Source: Bacteroidaceae bacterium (GTDB taxonomy: Bacteria > Bacteroidota > Bacteroidia > Bacteroidales > Bacteroidaceae). Taken from it: a stretch of DNA of 5,751 nucleotides. A program made the translations under genes and the position numbers. This document shows positions 1 to 5,751 of this stretch, one piece after another; position 1 is the first letter of the stretch, and each line of letters starts with the position of its first letter. The notes beneath the pieces were generated by a model, which worked only from the letters and a program-made list of their open reading frames with translations, made no database searches and was not told the origin of the DNA. The DNA lies in contig JABUUG010000054.1 in NCBI GenBank assembly GCA_021443285.1, positions 8,210-13,960 on the forward strand. The letters run 5' to 3'.

Positions 1-1386
1 TTCTTCCGCGGTAGCGACAATATGGGCATGGACGACATCATGACCACCAGTTGGGCGAACACTCTCGGCAACATACGCTACTGGCACGCCTTTAACGACA
101 AGCACGAGATGAGCACGTCGGCATTCGTATCCTCCTATGGCTTCGACGGAGAGATGGACATCACCGACATCAGCAACAACTACGGCACGGGCATAAAGCA
201 TGTGGGACTGAAGCAGACCTTCGTGTGGACACCCTCTAATGTGCTGACGCTCAACTACGGCTTCCAGACAAAATACACCGACCTTATGTCGCTGAGAATC
301 TTCCAGCAGAACCTCGACCGCAAGGAGCAGCGCAAGGCTTGGGAGAACGATGTGTGGGTGGGCGCCGACATAACCCCCACAGACTGGCTTGCCATGAATG
401 TCGGCGTGCGCATGAACGTGTTCTCCGCTCTCGGCGGTGCGCCATACTACGACATCGACAAGGAGGGCAAGATTTCGCAGACCTACAACTACGACTGCGG
501 AAAGTTCGTGAAGACATACTTCACCGTAGAGCCCCGCTTCACCGCCAACTTCAAGGTGAACAAGACGGCAAGCATAAAGCTGGGCTATGCGCGCACAGGG
601 CAGAACATACGGCCGCTCTACAACAACGGAATGTCATCTACCTTCAACCGATACACCATGAGCAGCAACATCTTCAAGCCCGAAGTGGCAGACCAGGTGA
701 GCCTCGGCTTCGTGAAGGCAATCAAGGGCGGCGCATACGAGGTGTCGGCGGAAGGTTACTTCAAGACCCTCGACAATGTGCTCGACTACAAGGACGGCAA
801 GAACTTCACCTCTGAGATAGAGGTGGAGCGCATAGTACTCGACGGCAAGGGCAGGTCGTATGGCTTTGAGGTGATGGCAAGGAAGAATACTGGCAAGCTG
901 ACAGGGTGGGTGAGCTACACCCTCTCATGGACCGACAACAAGATAGATGGCATAAACAACGGCGAGTGGTACACGGCATCCAACGACCGCCGCCACGACG
1001 TGTCGATAGCTTTGATGTACGACCTCACTGAGAAATGGCAGCTCTCCGCCACATGGGTGCTTCAGTCGGGACAGGCGCTGACCGCACCAAGCGCCAAGTA
1101 TGACATACAGGGCGAGACCATCTACTACTATGCCGAGCGCAACGGCTACCGCGCACCGGCATACCACCGCCTCGACCTCAGTGCCACATACAAGCGGCAG
1201 CACCAGACAAAGAAAGGCAGGAAATGGTCATCGGAATGGGTGTTCGGTGTATATAATGCCTACAACCGCTACAACCCGTACATGATAACCTTCAAGAACA
1301 ACAGCACCTACCAGTCGGGAACAAAGGCAACACTCGTTGCACTCTTCGGCGTACTGCCTTCGGTGTCGTATAACTTTTATTTTTAG
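1..1386 (+). CDS. TonB-dependent outer-membrane receptor, C-terminal beta-barrel part (5' end outside window)
   Basis: The frame is open from base 1 and ends at TAG 1384-1386, giving 461 visible residues; the gene must begin upstream, so the ATG codons at 22 and 28 are internal. The product is a C-terminal segment of a Bacteroidota TonB-dependent receptor, an outer-membrane beta-barrel that imports a ligand using TonB/ExbBD energy. Visible support is the alternating aromatic/polar strand pattern throughout, a D-R-R-H-D motif at visible residues 329-333, the PAYHRLDLS-type strand near 386-394, the NAYNRYNPYM-type strand near 419-428, and a C-terminus ending in YNFYF, the terminal aromatic signal for Bam-mediated barrel assembly. 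Full-length relatives are usually about 700-900 residues, so the signal peptide, any carboxypeptidase-like regulatory domain and the plug are missing. The DUF4249 lipoprotein 58 bp downstream argues for a receptor-lipoprotein pair. It does not look like a long SusC protein with a SusD partner. The ligand cannot be read from this fragment. Confidence 0.93.
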   Translation, partial: FFRGSDNMGMDDIMTTSWANTLGNIRYWHAFNDKHEMSTSAFVSSYGFDGEMDITDISNNYGTGIKHVGLKQTFVWTPSNVLTLNYGFQTKYTDLMSLRIFQQNLDRKEQRKAWENDVWVGADITPTDWLAMNVGVRMNVFSALGGAPYYDIDKEGKISQTYNYDCGKFVKTYFTVEPRFTANFKVNKTASIKLGYARTGQNIRPLYNNGMSSTFNRYTMSSNIFKPEVADQVSLGFVKAIKGGAYEVSAEGYFKTLDNVLDYKDGKNFTSEIEVERIVLDGKGRSYGFEVMARKNTGKLTGWVSYTLSWTDNKIDGINNGEWYTASNDRRHDVSIALMYDLTEKWQLSATWVLQSGQALTAPSAKYDIQGETIYYYAERNGYRAPAYHRLDLSATYKRQHQTKKGRKWSSEWVFGVYNAYNRYNPYMITFKNNSTYQSGTKATLVALFGVLPSVSYNFYF

Positions 1387-1388
1387 TA

Positions 1389-1418
1389 GCCCCCTTCTGT
1401 CCCCTACAGGGGGGATGA
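1389..1418 (+). repeat. GC-rich intergenic hairpin repeat, copy R1
   Basis: The element starts two bases after the receptor stop codon and reads GCCCC, a short spacer, then a C-run/G-run palindrome. TCCCC at 1400-1404 pairs with GGGGA at 1411-1415 around a 6-nt loop; a competing CTGT/ACAG stem (1397-1400 with 1406-1409) also exists. Its architecture matches the repeats at 4084-4120 and, in reverse complement, 4207-4239. No T-run follows, so it is not a standard intrinsic terminator. In the transcript it could act as a partial terminator or as an mRNA stabiliser between receptor and lipoprotein; that role is inferred. Confidence 0.6.
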
Positions 1419-1444
1419 ATAAGAATAGCATTTGAAGAAAGACT

Positions 1445-2293
1445 ATGAACAGATATATAGAATGTTGGAAAAAGTATAGTGTATTTGTTATGGCAGCAGT
1501 GGCTGTAGTGCTGTCATCGTGCAAGAAGGGGCTCGACTTTGACTATAATGAGGTGGAGCCGTTCTACGTTGTTCAGGGCGATGTCAGCGACGAACCGGCG
1601 AAGGTGCTGATAACCAAGTCGCGCAATGTGAGCGACAGCGTAAGGGGTCAGGGACTGCCGGGAGCAGAGGTGGTGATAAGCGACGACAACGGAAAGACAG
1701 AACGCCTCGTCTATGGCAGCGACGGCTACTACCGTTCGCCCTCAGGATGGAAAGGCGAGACGGGCCGCACATACTCGCTCAACGTGAAGATTGACGGCAG
1801 GGAGTTCAAGGCTTCTTCCACGATGAGGGAGGAGGTAAGGCTCGACTCCGTTAAGTTCGTATGGCTTACGTCGGCAGGAATGAAGATGATGCTCCTGAAA
1901 TTCTGGCACACCTATCCGAAGGCAGCAGAGCTGAGCCGCACGCATTTCCGCATGTACAAGAACGGAGAGTTCTACAGGAGCACTACGGGAAAGCAGGTGA
2001 ACAAGGACTTCTTCAGTGCGCAGTCGATGGTGGGCTGCACTACGGAAAAGAAACTCGACGAGAACGACCCCGAAGAGCGCGACGCACTCCTGTTTGAGAA
2101 TGACAGGATACACGTAGAGCTGTGGACTATCGACCAGAGTGTTTACGACTATTTCTTCTCGCTCCAGGTGGGGCGGCAGAATGCGTCTAACCCTATAACC
2201 AATATCTCCGGCGGTGCCTTCGGCTATTTCTCCGCCCATCATGTGAACAGCATAGACACGGTGTTCAGGCGGCAGGAGGTCAAGGATAATTAA
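1445..2293 (+). CDS. DUF4249 family lipoprotein, partner of the upstream TonB-dependent receptor
   Basis: This 282-residue protein has a lipoprotein signal peptide: K9-K10, a hydrophobic core at about 11-23, and lipobox L-S-S-C with the acylated cysteine at C26. The rest fits the DUF4249 family. There is an N-terminal strand with a Y-V-V-Q-G-D-V-S-D-E-P motif (41-51), a G-A-E-V-V-I-S-D-D-N-G segment (73-83), a G-x-x-G-x-T-Y-S-L-N-V beta segment (104-114), and a C-terminal Y-D-Y-F (234-237) followed by N-I-S-G-G-A-F-G-Y-F (253-262). DUF4249 genes typically sit beside TonB-dependent receptors in Bacteroidota, as here, so a surface-exposed or outer-membrane-anchored accessory role in ligand capture is likely but unproven; I know of no established ligand. 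Its length is toward the short side for the family. The ATG at 1445 is preferred because it gives the complete signal peptide; the purine-rich AAGAAAG before it is only a weak ribosome-binding candidate. A 26 bp gap to the next gene permits co-transcription. Confidence 0.9.
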   Translation: MNRYIECWKKYSVFVMAAVAVVLSSCKKGLDFDYNEVEPFYVVQGDVSDEPAKVLITKSRNVSDSVRGQGLPGAEVVISDDNGKTERLVYGSDGYYRSPSGWKGETGRTYSLNVKIDGREFKASSTMREEVRLDSVKFVWLTSAGMKMMLLKFWHTYPKAAELSRTHFRMYKNGEFYRSTTGKQVNKDFFSAQSMVGCTTEKKLDENDPEERDALLFENDRIHVELWTIDQSVYDYFFSLQVGRQNASNPITNISGGAFGYFSAHHVNSIDTVFRRQEVKDN

Positions 2294-2319
2294 CTCCCTC
2301 TAACTTCTACATATAAAAT

Positions 2320-4095
2320 ATGCCCAAACATGAAAAACTCACTGCCCTCCGCGCCATTATGCAGCGTGAGGGCATCAGTGCATTTATTACCCCAAGCACT
2401 GACCCCCATTCAGGAGAATACATACCCGACCGCTGGAAGTCGAGGCGGTGGATAAGCGGCTTCGACGGTTCTGCCGGCATTGCCGTCGTTACCCTCGACA
2501 AGGCTGCCCTCTGGACGGACTCCCGCTATTTCATTGCCGCCGCCGAACAGCTTGAAGGTTCGGAGTTCCTGCTCATGAAGGAGAGGATAGAGGGCACGCC
2601 GACACAGGCGGAATGGATAGCAGAGACCTTGCAGGAGGCAAAGAACGGTGCGGTGGTTGCCATCGACGGATGGGTGAACACCACCGAAGACGCTGAGGCT
2701 CTCGAAAACGAGCTGCGCGAATACGGCATGACACTCCGCACGGACATCGACCCTTACGCCGAGATATGGGCAGACCGCCCAGGCATACCCGACGGGAAGG
2801 TGTTCATACAGACCATGGAATACGCCGGCGAGTCGGCAGCAAGCAAGATTGAGCGCATACGCAAGGAACTGAAAGGAAACGCGCTGCTCGTGTCCATGCT
2901 CGAAGAAGTGGCATGGACGCTCAACCTCCGCTGCACCGATGTGGAGTACACCCCATTCCTCGTCAGCTATATGCTCATAACGCCCGACACTGCCACATTA
3001 TATATATATAAGGAGAAGCTGACGCCAGAGGTGGAGGAATACCTGAAGCGGGAGGGTGTGGCTGTGCGACCTTATGAGGAGATTGCCGCAGATGTGGCTG
3101 CCTGCACGATGCCTGTATATGCCAACCCCGCCGCCACAAACTATGCCGTATATTCCGCCATAAAGACGCCTATACGCAAGACCAGCCCCATAGCCCTTAT
3201 GCTCATGTACAAGAACGATACGGAGATAAAGGGTTTCCGCAAGGCAATGGAGCGAGATGGTGTGGCGATGGTGAAGTGGATGAAGTGGACACTGGAGAAT
3301 GTGCCGAAGGGCGGACAGACCGAGCTGTCCCTCTCCGCAAGGCTTGAAGCCTTCCGCGCAGAGCAGGAACACTTCATGGGCTTGAGCTTTGAGAGCATCA
3401 TGGGCTACGGCGCACACGGCGCGATAGTGCATTACTCCGCCAACGAAGAGACCGACATCCCCGTGAAACCCGAAGGGCTGCTGCTCATAGACTCCGGCGG
3501 GCAGTATCTCGACGGCACTACAGACATCACGCGCACCATACCGCTCGGGCCGCTGACCTACGAGATGCGACGCGACTACACGCTGGTGCTGCGCGGATGG
3601 ATAAGGCTCAGCTCGGCGGTGTTCCCCAAAGGCATTAACGGCACCAACCTCGACAGCCTCGCACGCGACGCCATGTGGCGCTACGGCATAAACTACCTGC
3701 ACGGTACGGGCCACGGCGTGGGTTCGTTCATGTCGGTGCATGAGAGCATCGACCAGCACCAGTTCCGTATGCAGTGGCGTCCCACACCGCTCATGCCGGG
3801 AATGGTTATCACCTGTGAGCCGGGCATATACATAGAGGGCAGCCACGGCGTGCGCCACGAGAACACGATGCTCGTAGTGGAGTCGGATGTGGAGGCAATA
3901 GCCTACGGCCCATACTACACCTTCGAGCCTCTCACACTCTGCCCCGTGCTGACAAGCCCCATCATAGTGGATATGCTCGACAAGGAAGAGATAGCATGGT
4001 TCAACAGATACCATCAGACCGTCTACGACCGCCTCGCCCCATACCTCGACGAGGAACACCGCCAGTGGCTGCGTGAGGCGACAGCCCCCCTCTGA
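2320..4095 (+). CDS. pepP: Xaa-Pro aminopeptidase (aminopeptidase P, M24B metallopeptidase)
   Basis: This cytoplasmic enzyme releases the N-terminal residue from peptides with proline in second position. At 591 residues it has the long three-domain layout of eukaryotic APP1-like and Bacteroidales enzymes: creatinase-like domain 1 (about 5-145, with the PSTDPH-GEY and SGFDGSAG motifs), domain 2 (about 155-300), the M24 pita-bread catalytic domain (about 305-525) and a short C-terminal domain (about 530-591). The five metal ligands can be placed by motif: D391 (DSGGQY), D402 (TTD), H465 (GTGHG), E500 (CEPG) and E514 (HEN). The conserved histidines H371 (HYS), H461 and H474 (VHE) are also present, so the enzyme should be active. 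There is no signal peptide. The N-L-R-G loop reads N-L-R-C (C205). ATG 2320 has an AT-rich upstream region with no Shine-Dalgarno. The last codons and the TGA stop lie inside a GC-rich repeat. The peptide transporter downstream suggests a role in using imported peptides. The symbol reflects function; the protein is not an E. coli PepP-length orthologue. Confidence 0.95.
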   Translation: MPKHEKLTALRAIMQREGISAFITPSTDPHSGEYIPDRWKSRRWISGFDGSAGIAVVTLDKAALWTDSRYFIAAAEQLEGSEFLLMKERIEGTPTQAEWIAETLQEAKNGAVVAIDGWVNTTEDAEALENELREYGMTLRTDIDPYAEIWADRPGIPDGKVFIQTMEYAGESAASKIERIRKELKGNALLVSMLEEVAWTLNLRCTDVEYTPFLVSYMLITPDTATLYIYKEKLTPEVEEYLKREGVAVRPYEEIAADVAACTMPVYANPAATNYAVYSAIKTPIRKTSPIALMLMYKNDTEIKGFRKAMERDGVAMVKWMKWTLENVPKGGQTELSLSARLEAFRAEQEHFMGLSFESIMGYGAHGAIVHYSANEETDIPVKPEGLLLIDSGGQYLDGTTDITRTIPLGPLTYEMRRDYTLVLRGWIRLSSAVFPKGINGTNLDSLARDAMWRYGINYLHGTGHGVGSFMSVHESIDQHQFRMQWRPTPLMPGMVITCEPGIYIEGSHGVRHENTMLVVESDVEAIAYGPYYTFEPLTLCPVLTSPIIVDMLDKEEIAWFNRYHQTVYDRLAPYLDEEHRQWLREATAPL

Positions 4096-4120
4096 CTCCC
4101 CCCCTTGTGGGGGAGGAAGC
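4084..4120 (+). repeat. GC-rich intergenic hairpin repeat, copy R2
   Basis: This repeat has the same build as R1: GCCCCCC, a spacer, then CTCCCCC (4096-4102) pairing with GGGGGAG (4109-4115) around a 6-nt loop. It overlaps the 3' end of the aminopeptidase gene, encoding the final A-P-L and the TGA stop at 4093-4095. A T-rich stretch (about 4131-4145) follows some 15 bases beyond the stem, too far for a textbook terminator, although weak termination is possible. The copy at 4207-4239 is its inverted counterpart: GCCCC at 4084-4088 is complementary to GGGGC at 4235-4239. Confidence 0.65.
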
Positions 4121-4206
4121 AGATTAGCATTATTTCTCCTTTTTTCAATAGACCATATAACATATAAACAACAGATAGTCCCCATCAACCAAGTCTTGCT
4201 TTTTAA
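4121..4206 (+). promoter_or_regulatory. AT-rich spacer, possible promoter region of the transporter gene
   Basis: This is the only sizeable AT-rich non-coding stretch in the window, and it precedes the transporter after the largest intergenic gap. It holds a T-run (4139-4145) and a tandem duplication of CATATAA (4154-4160 and 4161-4167); a single CATATAA also lies at 2310-2316, just before the aminopeptidase start. I could not find a clean Bacteroides-type promoter (TAnnTTTG at -7 with TTTG near -33). Calling it a promoter region rests only on position and base composition. Confidence 0.25.
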
Positions 4207-4239
4207 GCCCTCCCACGAGGGGGAGGGTTTGGGTGGGGC
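4207..4239 (-). repeat. GC-rich intergenic hairpin repeat, copy R3 (inverted relative to R1 and R2)
   Basis: CCCTCCC (4208-4214) and GGGAGGG (4221-4227) form a 7 bp stem with a 6-nt loop, followed by GGGTGGGGC. In reverse complement it begins GCCCC, then a C-rich spacer, then CCTCCCCCTCGTGGGAGGG, matching the order seen in R2. An alternative outer pairing of AAGCCC (4205-4210) with GGGCTT (4236-4241) is possible. It ends 17 bases before the transporter ATG, so a folded hairpin lies in the 5' leader if transcription starts upstream, and could affect translation. Confidence 0.65.
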
Positions 4240-4256
4240 TTTTAATTCCAACAACT

Positions 4257-5678
4257 ATGAAATTCCCCCGCACATTCTGGGTTGCCAACACGATAGAGCT
4301 TTTCGAGCGCTGGGCGTGGTATGGCTTTTTCATGCTCTTTGCAAACTACCTTACGAAATCATCAGACCTCGGCGGTCTGGAGTTCTCACAGTCGCAGAAA
4401 GGCATCATCATGGGTGTGGGCACAGGCGTGCTTTATTTCCTCCCCGTCATCACCGGCGCCATAAGCGACCGCTACGGCTACCGCCGCATACTGTTCATCG
4501 CCTTCTGCGTCTATGCCTCAGCCTTCGTGCTGTTGCCGCAGTTCAGCAGTTTCATCGGCGTGTTCCTCATGTATCTGTATCTGGCTTTGGGAGCGGCCCT
4601 GTTCAAGCCCATTGTGTCTGCCACCATCGCCAAGACCACCAATGAGAGCAACTCATCCATCGGTTTCGGCATTTTCTACATGATAGTGAACGTCGGTTCG
4701 TTCATCGGCCCTATGGTGTCACTGCTGTTCAAGAACAAAGGCAATATGCTGTTCTACATCTCAGCCTTCATCATCTGCCTGAACTTCATCCTCCTGTTCT
4801 TCTACAAGGAACCGAAGAGAGACGAGAAGGTAATACCTGAAGGCACACTGTGGCAGTCGGTGAAGGAGATATTCCGCAATATGTCCGTTATCTTCAAGGA
4901 CACCCGTTTCCTCGTGTTCCTGCTCATTGTGGCAGCCTTCTGGACGATGTACAACCAGCTGTTCTTCACGCTGCCCGTGTTCATCACGCAGTGGGTGGAC
5001 ACTTCTTCGGTGTATGATTTCTTTGCCGCCACCATGCCGTTCTTCGCCGAGAACTACAGTCCGAAGCCGGGCGTCATGGACGCGGAGTTCATCATCAACT
5101 GCGACGCGCTGTATATCATATTGTTCCAGATAGCAGTGTCGTCGATAGTCATGAGGCTGAAGCCGCTTCATGCCATGTGGACGGGCTTCCTCATCGCCAC
5201 CATCGGTATGGCGCTGACGCTGTTCTCCCAGAATGTTATGTTTGTCATTGTGGCAATCCTTGTGTTCGCTATAGGAGAGATGTCCAGTTCGCCGAAGATT
5301 ACCGAGTACATCGGCAGCATTGCGCCCGACGACAAGAAGGCACTCTATATGGGCTACTCCTTCATACCCGTCTTCATAGGCAATGTGCTTGCCGGCTTCA
5401 TATCGGGTCATGTGTATGAAACGCTGTCAGACAAGGTAACCTTCGCCCACCGCTACGCCGAGGAGCAGGGCATAACCATCGCCGACGGACTGACGCAGAA
5501 CGAATATATCGGGACCCTTGCCATTGAGAAGGGAATAACCGTGAAGGAACTGACAGACATACTGTGGGAGACATACACCCCGTCGAATATATGCTATGTG
5601 ATACTCGCAATAGGTTTCGCCGCCACCATCGCCCTGTATGTCTATGACAAGAAGATGAAAGTGAACAATGAACAATGA
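4257..5678 (+). CDS. MFS transporter of the proton-coupled oligopeptide (POT/PTR2) type
   Basis: This 473-residue inner-membrane protein shows about 12 hydrophobic helices by eye. The first carries E14-L-F-E17-R18-W19-A20-W21-Y22, a variant of the ExxERFxYY proton-coupling motif of POT peptide symporters. The MFS loop motif G67-xxx-D71-R72-x-G74-x-R76-R77 follows helix 2. F116-K117-P118 places a lysine where POT proteins keep their helix 4 lysine, and F138-G-I-F-Y-M-I-V-N-V-G-S (138-149) matches the PTR2 helix 5 signature. G340-E341 with S345-P346 resembles the helix 10 glutamate motif. These support proton-driven import of di- or tripeptides, though the W19/W21 changes leave the substrate open. 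A soluble stretch of about 55 residues (386-441) lies before the last helix. ATG 4257 is preferred over the in-frame GTG at 4233, whose eight extra codons would start within repeat R3. The last codons (V-N-N-E-Q) are made from the heptad repeats at 5662. The upstream Xaa-Pro aminopeptidase fits peptide use. Confidence 0.88.
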   Translation: MKFPRTFWVANTIELFERWAWYGFFMLFANYLTKSSDLGGLEFSQSQKGIIMGVGTGVLYFLPVITGAISDRYGYRRILFIAFCVYASAFVLLPQFSSFIGVFLMYLYLALGAALFKPIVSATIAKTTNESNSSIGFGIFYMIVNVGSFIGPMVSLLFKNKGNMLFYISAFIICLNFILLFFYKEPKRDEKVIPEGTLWQSVKEIFRNMSVIFKDTRFLVFLLIVAAFWTMYNQLFFTLPVFITQWVDTSSVYDFFAATMPFFAENYSPKPGVMDAEFIINCDALYIILFQIAVSSIVMRLKPLHAMWTGFLIATIGMALTLFSQNVMFVIVAILVFAIGEMSSSPKITEYIGSIAPDDKKALYMGYSFIPVFIGNVLAGFISGHVYETLSDKVTFAHRYAEEQGITIADGLTQNEYIGTLAIEKGITVKELTDILWETYTPSNICYVILAIGFAATIALYVYDKKMKVNNEQ

Positions 5679-5696
5679 ATAACGAATAGTGAATAG
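5662..5696 (+). repeat. Five tandem degenerate heptads (TGAACAA / TGAATAG type)
   Basis: Five consecutive 7-base units can be read: TGAACAA (5662-5668), TGAACAA (5669-5675), TGAATAA (5676-5682), CGAATAG (5683-5689) and TGAATAG (5690-5696). The array starts inside the transporter gene, supplies its last codons and its TGA stop (5676-5678), and runs into the left arm of the inverted repeat at 5688. Similar heptad tracts are common between genes in Bacteroidales; their function is not established as far as I know. Confidence 0.75.
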
Positions 5697-5751
5697 TTTG
5701 CTGCCGCACAGACTGTTTACATTCAAACATCGCGGCAGCAAACTATTCACT
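5688..5751. repeat. Perfect 20 bp inverted repeat with 24 nt spacer (possible large hairpin), cut by window edge
   Basis: The left arm AGTGAATAGTTTGCTGCCGC (5688-5707) is the exact reverse complement of 5732-5751, the last 20 bases of the window. The spacer (5708-5731) contains its own small stem, TGTTT (5714-5718) with AAACA (5725-5729), so the whole can fold as one long hairpin with small bulges. The arm may continue past the window: base 5687 is T, so an A at 5752 would extend it. It lies 9 bases after the transporter stop codon, where it could act as a terminator or protect the 3' end of the mRNA; it could also be an end of, or a whole, small palindromic mobile repeat. No T-run is visible because the sequence stops. 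Confidence 0.85.

Noticed and set aside
1426..1434. TAGCATTTG as a Bacteroides-type -7 promoter element before the lipoprotein gene
   Set aside because: It has one base too many between TA and TTTG, no TTTG partner at the right distance upstream, and lies only 10 bases before the ATG.
2999..3010. (TA)6 run as a possible phase-variable simple repeat
   Set aside because: It is a short dinucleotide run inside conserved coding sequence (L-Y-I-Y strand of domain 2) and more likely reflects codon choice.
4084..4145. R2 hairpin plus downstream T-run as a Rho-independent terminator
   Set aside because: The T-run lies about 15 or more bases beyond the stem instead of directly after it, so the standard mechanism does not fit; listed as a repeat instead.
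2998..4254. Long open frame on the minus strand (418 residues) opposite the aminopeptidase gene
   Set aside because: It runs antisense to a gene with a full set of catalytic motifs, its translation is rich in H, V, A and C in a codon-shadow pattern, and no family is recognisable.
4233..4256. GTG at 4233 as an earlier start of the transporter
   Set aside because: The added eight codons derive from the end of repeat R3, and the ATG at 4257 gives a natural short N-terminus before the first helix.
4073..4645. Plus-strand open frame (190 residues) overlapping the aminopeptidase end and the transporter start
   Set aside because: It crosses both GC-rich repeats and lies out of frame with the well-supported transporter; its R/H-rich translation shows no domain.
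4761..5411. Minus-strand open frame (216 residues) opposite the transporter gene
   Set aside because: The translation is extremely rich in H, E, R and D, the mirror image of hydrophobic codons on the other strand; it is a shadow frame.
5398..5750. Minus-strand open frames at the right end (5398-5730 and 5427-5750)
   Set aside because: Their N-terminal parts are translations of the heptad repeats (IHYSLFIVH-type residues) and the rest is antisense to the transporter gene.

Overview
The window looks like chromosomal DNA of a member of the Bacteroidales, probably Prevotellaceae or a close relative. The evidence is a TonB-dependent receptor followed by a DUF4249 lipoprotein (a Bacteroidota pairing), a Bacteroidales-type 591-residue M24B aminopeptidase, no convincing Shine-Dalgarno sequences, frequent ATA isoleucine codons in moderately GC-rich DNA, and intergenic heptad repeats of the TGAACAA/TGAATAG kind. 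The genus is an inference from sequence style, not from a database match.

Four protein genes lie on the + strand and fill nearly the whole window. Bases 1-1386 are the C-terminal part of an outer-membrane TonB-dependent receptor whose 5' end lies outside. Bases 1445-2293 encode a DUF4249 lipoprotein, very likely the surface partner of that receptor. Bases 2320-4095 encode a complete Xaa-Pro aminopeptidase (M24B) with all metal ligands and catalytic histidines in place. Bases 4257-5678 encode an inner-membrane MFS transporter of the proton-coupled oligopeptide (POT/PTR2) type. The first three genes are closely spaced (58 and 26 bp gaps) and could be co-transcribed. The transporter follows a 161 bp gap and may have its own promoter.

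A plausible joint role is nutrient capture and peptide use. The receptor and lipoprotein would import an unknown ligand across the outer membrane, the transporter would bring small peptides into the cytoplasm, and the aminopeptidase would remove N-terminal residues preceding proline. The link between the first pair and the second pair is only proximity.

The least ordinary DNA is between the genes. Three of the four gaps carry palindromic repeats placed right against stop or start codons. Three copies of a GC-rich hairpin repeat lie at 1389-1418, 4084-4120 and 4207-4239; the last two are inverted and bracket an AT-rich spacer. At the right edge, five tandem heptads (5662-5696) run from the transporter's last codons into a perfect 20 bp inverted repeat (5688-5707 and 5732-5751) that reaches the last base of the window. 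I found no RNA genes, CRISPR arrays, insertion-sequence genes or evident novel defence system.
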